Shown: piece after piece, positions 1 through 5,314 of the stretch | Layout of the letters: each line of letters starts with the position of its first letter | Numbering within the stretch: position 1 is the first letter of the stretch | NCBI GenBank assembly: GCA_003542955.1 | Contig: DPJP01000051.1 | Coordinates: 1 to 6,019, forward strand | From: Armatimonadota bacterium | GTDB taxonomy: Bacteria; Armatimonadota; Zipacnadia; Zipacnadales; UBA11051 | Length of the DNA stretch: 6,019 nt | Direction: 5' to 3' | Notes under the pieces: generated by a model | What the model saw: the letters and a program-made list of their open reading frames with translations, nothing else | Databases searched by the model: none | What the model was told of the DNA's origin: nothing | Made by a program: the position numbers and the translations under genes

Positions 1-56
1 CCCCGACCCCGGCCGTTGCGTGGGATGGAACATGCAGGAGTAGCCGGGCCTGCCTC

Positions 57-94
57 GGGAGGCCTGCACACGAATGCAAGCCTCCCTCATGAGG
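57..94 (-). terminator. Possible end-of-operon hairpin, no T-tract
   Basis: GGGAGGC (57-63) is perfectly complementary to GCCTCCC (80-86). Inside it, after one C/A mismatch, TGCA (65-68) pairs with TGCA (75-78) around a 6-nt loop, giving 11 pairs in all. The perfect palindrome CCTCATGAGG (85-94) adjoins it. The hairpin lies about 33 nt past the stop of the last minus-strand gene, where a terminator is expected. No T-run follows on either strand, so this is not a classic intrinsic terminator; it could be an mRNA 3'-end stabiliser or a Rho-associated structure. The rest of bases 1-126 holds no gene that I can support. Confidence 0.35.
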
Positions 95-126
95 CCCCTC
101 CCCCGGGAGACAGCCGGCCGTCTATC

Positions 127-315
127 CTACAGCGTGCACCCCATCTCGTAGTCGTCGTAGCGCTTGATCAGCGCCACCTGCACCGACCCGTCAGCGCGAC
201 CGGCCGAGTTCACGCGCACCCGATAGTGCGCCGCCCTGTACTGGTCGCGCAGCTCCTGTGCCATCTGGTCCGCCTGCTCGCGCGTGGGGAATACCCAGGT
301 CCATGGTTTGGCCAT
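127..315 (-). CDS. Small orphan protein, 62 aa
   Basis: I do not recognise a family. The 62-residue product looks like a compact soluble domain: a first strand (KPWTWVFPT), an amphipathic helix rich in Gln, Glu, Arg and Ala (about residues 12-30), then two probable strands (YRVRVN and SVQVALIKRY) separated by a glycine turn, ending in YDDYEMGCTL. It has no signal peptide or membrane segment. The ATG is preceded by AGGTG (minus strand, 324-328) at 8-nt spacing, which supports translation. It lies 144 nt after the ADP-ribosylglycohydrolase gene on the same strand, so it may be the distal gene of that operon or have its own promoter. The strand-helix-strand-strand pattern is sensible for a real protein; function unknown. 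Confidence 0.6.
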   Translation of the reverse strand: MAKPWTWVFPTREQADQMAQELRDQYRAAHYRVRVNSAGRADGSVQVALIKRYDDYEMGCTL

Positions 316-459
316 TGTTGCAGCACCTGCCGTTTCTGGCTCCTGCCTGTGATGCGTGCTGTGATGTGTGCTTCGTCTGCTGCTGTAGTGAGTGGCCTCG
401 ACCGCGCCGAACCGCTCTCCCGCGCGCCCGTCTCGCCCCGATGCGATACTGCGTCCCCT

Positions 460-1836
460 TCAGGGCGTCTCTGGCACAACGGTCAGGTGCTGCTCAGGGC
501 CTTGCTGCTGCAGTTTTCTGATGACCTGTATCGTTTCCTCGGACAAGTCGCTGATTCTGCGCATCTGATACCCGTCGATGGCGCTATGGAGTGTGTCGTT
601 GAGCGGCTCAGTCCACTTCGCCGGCAGTGCCTCCTCGCCCAGCAGAGCGCCCATCACCGATCCCGCCGTGGCGCCGTTGCAGTCGGTATCCCATCCGCCC
701 ATCACCGCTATGGATACCGCCCTGCCGAAGTCTCCCCCGCTGTGGAGAAGTCCCATCAGCACAAGCGCCGCGTTGTTGATCGTGTGGACCGGGTGGCAAT
801 GCCCGTAGGCGCGGCTGATGCGGTCCCAGGTGATCTGCCAGCCGGGGTCGTCATCACACCACCCGCTCACGGCGCGGACCATCTCGGCGAAGCGAGACCC
901 GCTCGGGATGAAGAGCAAAGCGGACTCGATGCACTCGCGCAATTCCGGGAACTCGCGCACCAGGCTCTCCGCGATGAGCGTGGCGAAGAAGATCTCCCCG
1001 TAGATACCGTTCTTGGTGTGTGAGAGCGCGGCATCCTGGTAGGCCAACCACGCGGCAATCCAGGGCTGCCCGGCGCCGGCATAGCCGAACGCGTCGCAGC
1101 GTATCTGCGCGCCGATCCACTCCCTGTATGGGTTGAGCACGGTAGCGGCCTGATCGGCCGGGACCCCCATCACCAGGTTCCTGTATGCCGCCCGCTCGGC
1201 GGTGTAGGTCTTCATGTACGGCAGCCGCATCATCCACTCGGCGCCGACCTCCGCCGGCGTCAGCCCCATGCCGTAGGTCTTGGCCATGTGCAGGCCGAGC
1301 ACCGTGTAGTCGGTGTCGTCATCGCGCGCGCTGCAGCGGATGTTAGGCCGCAGGCAGTCGTCATCAGCGCGCCGGTAAGGAATATCGCCCGGATCGTCGA
1401 TGACGGGGAAGTAGTCCTCGAGCGGGTACTCCCCCGCGATCTCCAGAAGCGCCTGGACCTGCGCGCGAGTGCGCCCCTCGACGGGCTTGCCGAGCATGCA
1501 GCCGGCGCAGCGGCCCAACCATGCCCCGTACACGCGATCCGCGAGCGTGGCCGGGTCAGGCGCGGGCACGGCGCTCTCTACGAGCTTCACCTTGCTGCAG
1601 ATGCTGCCCCAGTCGCTCGGCTCATCATAGGCGGAGTCATCGCGCATCGGCGCGTGCTCCGCGGCGGCCCAGAACTCCTCGATCGCCCGCCTGGCGGTGT
1701 GGCCGTTGACGCCCTCGGCCGTGGCGCGCTCGTAGATGAGCCGCAGGTCGTCGACGACGCGGCCCTCCTCCGCGAGCTGGACCAACTCGTCCGCAGCCAG
1801 TCTACAGAGCGTCTCTGTTGGCAGTGACCCGATCAT
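460..1836 (-). CDS. ADP-ribosylglycohydrolase family protein (DraG/ARH fold)
   Basis: This 458-aa protein carries the family's two metal-binding signatures. Residues 104-121 (GAWLGRCAGCMLGKPVEG) match the opening helix motif, DDDTD is at 172-176, and GGWDTDCNGATAG at 380-392 supplies the distal acidic pair (D383, D385) that holds the two Mg ions in DraG/ARH3-like enzymes. The family removes ADP-ribose from proteins or cleaves related N- or O-glycosidic bonds; the substrate here is not predictable. About 95 N-terminal residues precede the catalytic core and look helical and acidic, an extension that minimal DraG proteins lack. No signal peptide is seen, so it is probably cytoplasmic. The ATG is preceded by GGAGG at 9-nt spacing and lies 28 nt after the recombinase stop, so the two are probably co-transcribed. 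No cognate ADP-ribosyltransferase is visible in the window. Confidence 0.9.
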   Translation of the reverse strand: MIGSLPTETLCRLAADELVQLAEEGRVVDDLRLIYERATAEGVNGHTARRAIEEFWAAAEHAPMRDDSAYDEPSDWGSICSKVKLVESAVPAPDPATLADRVYGAWLGRCAGCMLGKPVEGRTRAQVQALLEIAGEYPLEDYFPVIDDPGDIPYRRADDDCLRPNIRCSARDDDTDYTVLGLHMAKTYGMGLTPAEVGAEWMMRLPYMKTYTAERAAYRNLVMGVPADQAATVLNPYREWIGAQIRCDAFGYAGAGQPWIAAWLAYQDAALSHTKNGIYGEIFFATLIAESLVREFPELRECIESALLFIPSGSRFAEMVRAVSGWCDDDPGWQITWDRISRAYGHCHPVHTINNAALVLMGLLHSGGDFGRAVSIAVMGGWDTDCNGATAGSVMGALLGEEALPAKWTEPLNDTLHSAIDGYQMRRISDLSEETIQVIRKLQQQGPEQHLTVVPETP

Positions 1837-1864
1837 CTGACCTGTCCTCCCCCGCGTGTGCTAT

Positions 1865-2752
1865 CTACGCGCGCGGGTGGCTTGCCTCGTAGATGGTGCG
1901 TTTGTGCTCGTTTGATATGTGCGTATAGCGCTCGGTCACCGCCAGGCTGCTGTGTCCGAGCATCTCCTGGATTGCCCGCAGGTCTGCCCCCCCGTGCAGC
2001 AGATGGGTGGCGAAGCTATGGCGCAGCGTGTGCGGCGACAGCTCCGGCGGCAGCCCGGCGGCGGCGGCGTGAGACTTGAGCAGCTTCCAGAAGCCCACGC
2101 GCGAGAACGGTCTGCCGCGCCGGGTGAGGAAGATTGCGCTGGTGTCCCCGCGCGTGTCGAAGTGTGGCCTGGCCGTCCGCATGTAGCTGACGACGAGATC
2201 GAGCGCGGCCCTGGCGACGGGCACCAGCCGCTCCTTGCCGCCCTTGCCCTTCACGCGCACCAGGCGCTCCTCGATATTGAGTTCGTGGCTGTCGAGGTTG
2301 ACCAGCTCGGAGACGCGCAGGCCGGTGGCATACAGCAGCATGATCATCGCGGCATCCCGGAGGCCCTCGGCGGTGCCGCGGTCGGGAGTCTCGAGCAGCG
2401 TGATGCACTGCTCCTCGGTGAGCACATGCGGGAGGCGCCTGGCGAGCTTGGGCCCGTCGAGGTTGGCGGTGGGGTCGGTGTCGGTGTACTCCTCGCGGAG
2501 GAGAAACTTGTACAACTGCCGCGCCGCGGTGAGCTTGCGGGCGATGGTGCTGCGCTTGAGGCCTCGCTTGCGCAGCGCGGAGAGGTAGTCGATGACCTGC
2601 TGGCGGGAGGCATCGCGGAAGCTGTCTGTGCCGGCGCCACGGAGGAACTCGCCGTAATCGCGCAGATCACGGGAATACGCCGCAACGGTGTTCTCCGACA
2701 GCCCTGCGTCGGCAATCAGGTATGTGGTGAATGCTTCGATGTCGTGCTGCAA
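1865..2752 (-). CDS. xerC: Tyrosine recombinase, XerC/XerD type
   Basis: A 295-aa site-specific recombinase of the family that resolves chromosome dimers at dif with FtsK. The N-terminal SAM-like core-binding domain spans about residues 1-90, including the typical 'GLSENTVAAYSRDL'. The catalytic domain follows with a complete active site: R146 (YATGLRVSEL), K170 (VKGKGGKERLVP), H241 and R244 (SPHTLRHSFATHLL), H267 (MLGHSSL) and nucleophile Y276 (ERYTHIS). Spacing is within a few residues of E. coli XerD. The start is TTG (minus strand 2752-2750), chosen because GAGGGAG (2766-2760) stands exactly 7 nt upstream; that SD overlaps the stop of the preceding gene. The full length and intact catalytic set argue for a housekeeping Xer protein. 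XerC versus XerD cannot be decided from sequence alone, and no att or dif site was seen nearby, so a mobile-element integrase is less likely. Confidence 0.9.
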   Translation of the reverse strand: MQHDIEAFTTYLIADAGLSENTVAAYSRDLRDYGEFLRGAGTDSFRDASRQQVIDYLSALRKRGLKRSTIARKLTAARQLYKFLLREEYTDTDPTANLDGPKLARRLPHVLTEEQCITLLETPDRGTAEGLRDAAMIMLLYATGLRVSELVNLDSHELNIEERLVRVKGKGGKERLVPVARAALDLVVSYMRTARPHFDTRGDTSAIFLTRRGRPFSRVGFWKLLKSHAAAAGLPPELSPHTLRHSFATHLLHGGADLRAIQEMLGHSSLAVTERYTHISNEHKRTIYEASHPRA

Positions 2753-2764
2753 TGGATTGCTCCC

Positions 2765-3247
2765 TCAGTTGTGGTCCGACTGCTCCAGGGCCTGCTGCAG
2801 CGATATCTCCTCGTTCGGCAGTAGTGGGTGTCGAGATTTGCCCGCGATGATGCCGCGGATGAAAAGGCGCGTGCCACGATGGTCTGTCAGCGACGTCAGC
2901 ATCATGCCGTGGTTGCGCGCATCAAGCATCGTCAGCGCAAAGCTCAGTTCGCCGCCGATCTCGCTGCTGCTGTCGAAGCGCTGCAGACCGACACGCTGCA
3001 CGGCGGTATCGAGCCGCCTGCTGACGGAATTGGCGAAGGACTCCAGGGTCTGCAGGCTCTTCTCGATTTGCTCGATATCCGCCTCCGCCTGCACCAGGCG
3101 CGTGCTGGGCGCCTGCTTCGTGATGAGTTCGGTGAGGCTCTCCATCCGCGCCGGATCGATGGCCTTCAGGGCGCGCAGGGCATAGTAGAGCGCAATGCCC
3201 GACGCGATGAGTGCCACTGCCGCACCCGCGAGCGCACCGTAGAGCAC
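2765..3247 (-). CDS. DUF4446 family membrane-anchored protein
   Basis: A 160-aa protein with one N-terminal transmembrane segment (about residues 3-24), a charged linker predicted as coiled coil (about 48-85: LVQAEADIEQIEKSLQTLES and onward) and a C-terminal domain (about 86-155) with the DUF4446 signature: VGLQRFDSSSEIGGELSFALTMLD, then a strand that reads MMLTSLTDHRG, a basic GKS turn, and PLLPNEEISLQQAL near the end. The function of DUF4446 is unknown; it is usually a small membrane protein with its soluble domain in the cytoplasm. The start is GTG (3247), directly abutting the yajC TAG with zero spacing and preceded by AGGAGG (3256-3261) at 8 nt. The gene is therefore second in the yajC operon, which suggests an envelope role, but that is inference. 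Confidence 0.85.
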   Translation of the reverse strand: MLYGALAGAAVALIASGIALYYALRALKAIDPARMESLTELITKQAPSTRLVQAEADIEQIEKSLQTLESFANSVSRRLDTAVQRVGLQRFDSSSEIGGELSFALTMLDARNHGMMLTSLTDHRGTRLFIRGIIAGKSRHPLLPNEEISLQQALEQSDHN

Positions 3248-3535
3248 CTACGCGTCCTCCTCGTCCTGACGTCGGCGCACCGCGCGCCGATCCATGGTGA
3301 TCGTGGTGCCCTCCGCGACCTTCAGGTCGACCGTCTTGTCGCGGACCTTGGTGATGGTGCCGTAGATGCCGCCGACGGTGACAACCTTGTCGCCGTTCTC
3401 GATCGACTTGATAAGGCCCTCGTGGCGGTCCTGCTTCTGTTTGGCCGGACGGATGATCAGGAGCCAGAACATGACCAGCATCGCAACCATGAACAGGATC
3501 GGCGGCAGAAGCTGCTGGAGCGTCATCTCCGACAT
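3248..3535 (-). CDS. yajC: Sec translocon accessory subunit YajC
   Basis: A 95-aa YajC protein, the small membrane subunit that associates with SecDF and SecYEG in protein export. It has one transmembrane segment (about residues 9-28) followed at once by the family hallmark IIRPAKQKQ (27-35), then the conserved cytoplasmic motif NGDKVVTVGGIYGTITKV (47-64) and an acidic and arginine-rich tail. I chose the ATG at 3535, but a GTG at 3550 (100 aa) and an ATG at 3526 (92 aa) are also open and none has a convincing SD, so the N-terminus is uncertain by a few residues. It is the promoter-proximal gene of the minus-strand operon. No secD or secF is adjacent in this window, although the family is often next to them. 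Confidence 0.93.
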   Translation of the reverse strand: MSEMTLQQLLPPILFMVAMLVMFWLLIIRPAKQKQDRHEGLIKSIENGDKVVTVGGIYGTITKVRDKTVDLKVAEGTTITMDRRAVRRRQDEEDA

Positions 3536-3579
3536 GGCGTGTGCACACACCCCGGGAGCGGTATAGGTTTGTACTGGTT

Positions 3580-3608
3580 ATTGTAACACAAATGCGACAT
3601 TGTTTGTA
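3580..3608 (-). promoter_or_regulatory. Candidate promoter of the yajC operon
   Basis: On the minus strand TACAAT (3585-3580) matches 5 of 6 bases of the sigma-70 -10 consensus and stands about 30-45 nt before the possible yajC starts. The -35 at 17-nt spacing (TACAAA, 3608-3603) is weak. The element sits in an AT-rich island (about 3561-3610) in otherwise GC-rich sequence, between divergent genes. The island also contains GGTATA (3560-3565) inverted against TATACC (3607-3612) and GTTTGTA twice (3567-3573, 3602-3608), which could be regulator sites. Confidence 0.35.
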
Positions 3609-3687
3609 TACCCCTCATGCGGTCGCGGGGAACATAACTCCGCGTGCGGTGTTGCTACGGGTGTGGTAGACTTGGGCCGTGAAGACG

Positions 3688-3703
3688 ATTCCGCGGTGCG
3701 GAT
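3688..3703 (+). promoter_or_regulatory. Small hairpin just upstream of the SD of the 3720 gene
   Basis: AT(T)CCGC (3688-3694) pairs with GCGGAT (3698-3703) around a GGT loop, with one bulged T. It ends two bases before the Shine-Dalgarno GAGGGAG (3706-3712) and leaves it exposed. It may simply keep the ribosome site open; it could also be chance in GC-rich sequence. Confidence 0.2.
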
Positions 3704-3719
3704 ACGAGGGAGCGAGGCA

Positions 3720-4229
3720 GTGAAGCAGACCCGTCAGAGTGGAGAAGGAGGGAGCCTGCCTATCTGGAGGCGCCCCGTCGTCGGGTACACCGCCCTGGGC
3801 GTGCTGGTCTTGCTGCTGGCCTGGCTCTCCTGGTCGATTGTCTCCACCAGCCACAGGCGTGTGCCCCGGTATTCGCTCACCTGCCTGACCCACTGCGCGC
3901 AGCTTGGCGCCGCGCTCGTGACCTACATCGATGAGCACGAGGGCCGGCTGCCGGACGCGGATCGCTGGATCGAGCAACTCAGACCATACCTGCGCGGGCG
4001 CGATGTGCTCAAGTGCCGCAGCGACAAGACCGGGCAGGTTTCCAGCTACGCCATGGTAACGGCGTATGGCGGTGTGCTGCTCACAAGCATCGAGGAGCCC
4101 GGGCGGACGATTGTCTTCTACGAAGCCGATGACCGCCGCCCCGCCTTCCGGCATCATGACAGCATGAATGTCGTCTACGCCGACGGCCATGCGGCGACGG
4201 TGCGCGAGCTGCCGGCAGACATTCCGTGA
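3720..4229 (+). CDS. Single-pass H-x9-DG protein, pseudopilin-like (169 aa)
   Basis: One transmembrane helix (about residues 20-41) follows a short basic N-terminus, and the rest should be outside the cytoplasm. Residues 55-78 (CLTHCAQLGAALVTYIDEHE, then GRLP) match the region after the hydrophobic stem in the pseudopilins of Planctomycetes and Armatimonadota. DVLKCRSD (95-102) matches their 'KCPSD' strand, and the C-terminus holds H145-x9-D155-G156 followed by H157. Unlike true prepilins there is no Gly/Phe cleavage site and no Glu5, so it looks like a permanently anchored derivative. The start is GTG at 3720, because GAGGGAG (3706-3712) lies 7 nt upstream; the frame is open further 5' to a TTG at 3600, but that part looks non-coding. 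C55, C59 and C99 could be involved in disulfides. It is a diverged paralogue of the gene at 4769. Function unknown. Confidence 0.8.
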   Translation: MKQTRQSGEGGSLPIWRRPVVGYTALGVLVLLLAWLSWSIVSTSHRRVPRYSLTCLTHCAQLGAALVTYIDEHEGRLPDADRWIEQLRPYLRGRDVLKCRSDKTGQVSSYAMVTAYGGVLLTSIEEPGRTIVFYEADDRRPAFRHHDSMNVVYADGHAATVRELPADIP

Positions 4230-4524
4230 GGTCGGACGGCCAAGATGCGGGAGGGGAAGGGAGCATGCAGCCGGGGCGCGCCTACGCACATACGACAGTG
4301 CTTCGTCGGCGTCTGCAGACCGGATGGGTCCCGCCTCCTGCGCACACGACGCGCATTCGGCACCCATTCGGCCCGTCCTTCCGAAGGGCGGTGCCCCGCC
4401 GGCACGGTTCACGGAGATCCGGCGCATCGGGAGGTATCGTTCCCGTTCGCGGGCGATGACGTGGCGCCGCCCCGTCACCAGTGACCCACGCCCTTCCGCA
4501 CCGCCACGCGAAAGGAGGGGCCAA
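4230..4524 (+). other. Non-coding, hairpin-rich part of the 539-nt intergenic region
   Basis: I see no convincing gene here: frames on both strands are open but arginine/proline-rich and without family motifs. What it holds is secondary structure. A hairpin of 8 pairs with a CCG loop is at 4373-4391 (CCGTCCTT / AAGGGCGG, one G-T). A stem CCCG-TTCG-CGGG (4442-4453) is extended by ATCG/CGAT (4436-4439, 4454-4457) past a 2-nt bulge and enclosed by CGGCGC/GCGCCG (4420-4425, 4464-4469). CATTCGGC is repeated at 4354-4361 and 4365-4372. Two arms also pair with sequence further downstream: 4320-4332 with 4575-4587, and 4471-4479 with 4569-4577. A structured RNA or long leader is possible; I recognise no known class. 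Confidence 0.4.
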
Positions 4525-4665
4525 ATGGGTGTCACCGGACCGGACCGCGGCCGTATGCGGGACGCGACGGTGACGGGTCCCATCCGGCCCCGGTTTCATC
4601 CACCCACCCGTCTTCGCATCTCAACATCGGGAATACCCATCCGTATTCTCCGAGACCGCGTGTAA
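4525..4665 (+). CDS. Possible small ORF / leader peptide (46 aa)
   Basis: An ATG at 4525 is preceded by AAAGGAGGGG (4511-4520), one of the best Shine-Dalgarno sequences in the window, at a workable 4-8 nt spacing. It opens a 46-codon frame that ends in TAA (4663-4665). The product is very basic (10 Arg of 46), with no recognisable motif or membrane segment. Its stop lies only 5 nt before the strand that masks the RBS of the next gene (4671-4682), a placement typical of leader peptides in translational attenuation. Against this, GC-rich sequence gives many chance frames, and the candidate promoter at 4621-4649 lies inside it. Confidence 0.25.
   Translation: MGVTGPDRGRMRDATVTGPIRPRFHPPTRLRISTSGIPIRILRDRV
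4621..4653 (+). promoter_or_regulatory. Candidate promoter overlaid by a 10-bp dyad operator
   Basis: TCAACA (4621-4626) and TATTCT (4644-4649), each 4 of 6 to the sigma-70 consensus, are spaced by exactly 17 nt. The spacer and -10 are covered by a dyad: TCGGGAATAC (4627-4636) is complementary to GTATTC-T-CCGA (4643-4653) with one extra T and a 6-nt loop. A transcript would start near 4656, just before the RBS-masking stem-loop at 4671. The dyad may be a repressor operator in DNA or an RNA hairpin if transcription comes from further upstream. There is no T-run after it, so it is not a standard terminator. Confidence 0.4.
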
Positions 4666-4670
4666 TGAAC

Positions 4671-4762
4671 CACTCCCTTCTCGGGACTCTGTGTATGACA
4701 CATCTGCCCCGGCGGCCATCCGGTGCACGAGTGACGCAACCACACACAGAGAGAAGGGAGTG
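4671..4762 (+). promoter_or_regulatory. Long stem-loop sequestering the RBS of the 4769 gene
   Basis: CACTCCCTTCTC (4671-4682) is perfectly complementary to GAGAAGGGAGTG (4751-4762). Past a 5-nt bulge (4683-4687) the stem continues with TCTGTGT (4688-4694) against ACACAGA (4744-4750), and two further pairs follow one mismatch. The 3' strand includes the whole Shine-Dalgarno AAGGGAG (4754-4760) of the gene that starts at 4769, so the folded form should block ribosome entry. The apical loop holds its own hairpin: TGC/GCA and CCGG/CCGG pairs at 4705-4727 around loop CGGCCAT. GAGTGACGCA occurs at 4729-4738 and again at 4758-4767, so a competing fold is conceivable. It is likely a translational control element; ligand or trigger unknown, and no known riboswitch class is recognised. 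Confidence 0.65.
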
Positions 4763-4768
4763 ACGCAC

Positions 4769-5314
4769 ATGCTTGTAAGACCAGGCCCGGGATCGGCTGC
4801 ACGGCTACGGCGATGGCGGCTTCTGGATGCACTCATAGTCATTATCCTCCTGTTCGTGCTCGCCGGACTGCTGTTCCCGGCAATCCCCCGCCCGCACCCG
4901 CATGTACCAGGCGATGTTGCGCTTCGCAACACTAAGAATCTCATACTCGGCGTGCTCATGTATGCGCAGGACTACGATGGATACTTGCCCTGTGCCGCAA
5001 GCTGGCCCGATCAGATCGACCCCTACGTCAAGAACCGAGCTCTCTACAAGGCACACGCGGACCCGACGGACCAGCCCGTCAGCTACGCGATGGCGGCCCG
5101 CTACAGTGTGGTGAACCTCGCGGATATCCCCAATCGCGAGAGCGCGGTAGTGCTCTACGAGGCCGAGTACGGCAGGCCCGCGGCCTGGCACAACGGCGGC
5201 CTGCATGTCGCCTTCGCGGACGGCCACGCGAAGTGGTATCCGAGCCTGCCCGGGGACCCGATGCAGAGCCCAACCGGGAAGGACAATTCCGTCGCAGACC
5301 GAAACCGACACTGA
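4769..5314 (+). CDS. Pseudopilin-like H-x9-DG protein without a cleavage site (181 aa)
   Basis: The N-terminus is basic and leads into a hydrophobic stem ending in LLFPAI (residues 34-39), which aligns with the type II pseudopilin stem of this group. Counting back from that motif, position -1 is Arg15 instead of Gly, position 1 is Trp16 instead of Phe, and position 5 is Asp20 in place of the conserved Glu. Residues 63-74 (LMYAQDYDGYLP) are diagnostic of the family, and the C-terminus has H141-x9-D151-G152 then HAKWYPS. The cysteine of the usual 'KCPSD' strand is lost (YKAHADPT). It is probably an inner-membrane-anchored protein facing outwards, not processed by prepilin peptidase. The ATG has AAGGGAG 8 nt upstream; an in-frame GTG at 4760 overlaps that SD and is less likely. 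Its TGA overlaps the sigma factor ATG. Confidence 0.85.
   Translation: MLVRPGPGSAARLRRWRLLDALIVIILLFVLAGLLFPAIPRPHPHVPGDVALRNTKNLILGVLMYAQDYDGYLPCAASWPDQIDPYVKNRALYKAHADPTDQPVSYAMAARYSVVNLADIPNRESAVVLYEAEYGRPAAWHNGGLHVAFADGHAKWYPSLPGDPMQSPTGKDNSVADRNRH

Noticed and set aside
16..1023. Long plus-strand open frame of 335 codons
   Set aside because: It lies antisense to the ADP-ribosylglycohydrolase and the 62-aa gene, has no family motifs, and is the usual mirror frame of GC-rich coding sequence.
1865..2752. Integrase of a mobile island
   Set aside because: No attachment repeats, tRNA, excisionase or phage-like genes are nearby, and the gene is embedded in a tight operon with yajC.
1919..2824. 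Plus-strand 301-codon frame opposite the recombinase
   Set aside because: The minus strand encodes a full tyrosine recombinase with all catalytic residues here; the plus frame has no motif.
2828..3586. Plus-strand 252-codon frame opposite DUF4446 and yajC
   Set aside because: It is a shadow of two recognised minus-strand genes.
3615..4583. Long minus-strand open frame of 322 codons
   Set aside because: It is antisense to the H-x9-DG gene, runs into the hairpin-rich spacer, and is rich in Arg, Pro, Gly and Ala without recognisable domains.
4282..4599. Minus-strand 105-codon frame in the intergenic stretch
   Set aside because: Composition is Arg/Pro/Gly-rich, with no motif; the frame is open by GC bias.
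4671..4762. Small inverted-repeat transposable element (MITE) with 12-bp ends
   Set aside because: Flanks show no target duplication longer than a 2-base AC match, no second copy is in the window, and the 3' arm coincides exactly with an SD, which favours a regulatory stem.
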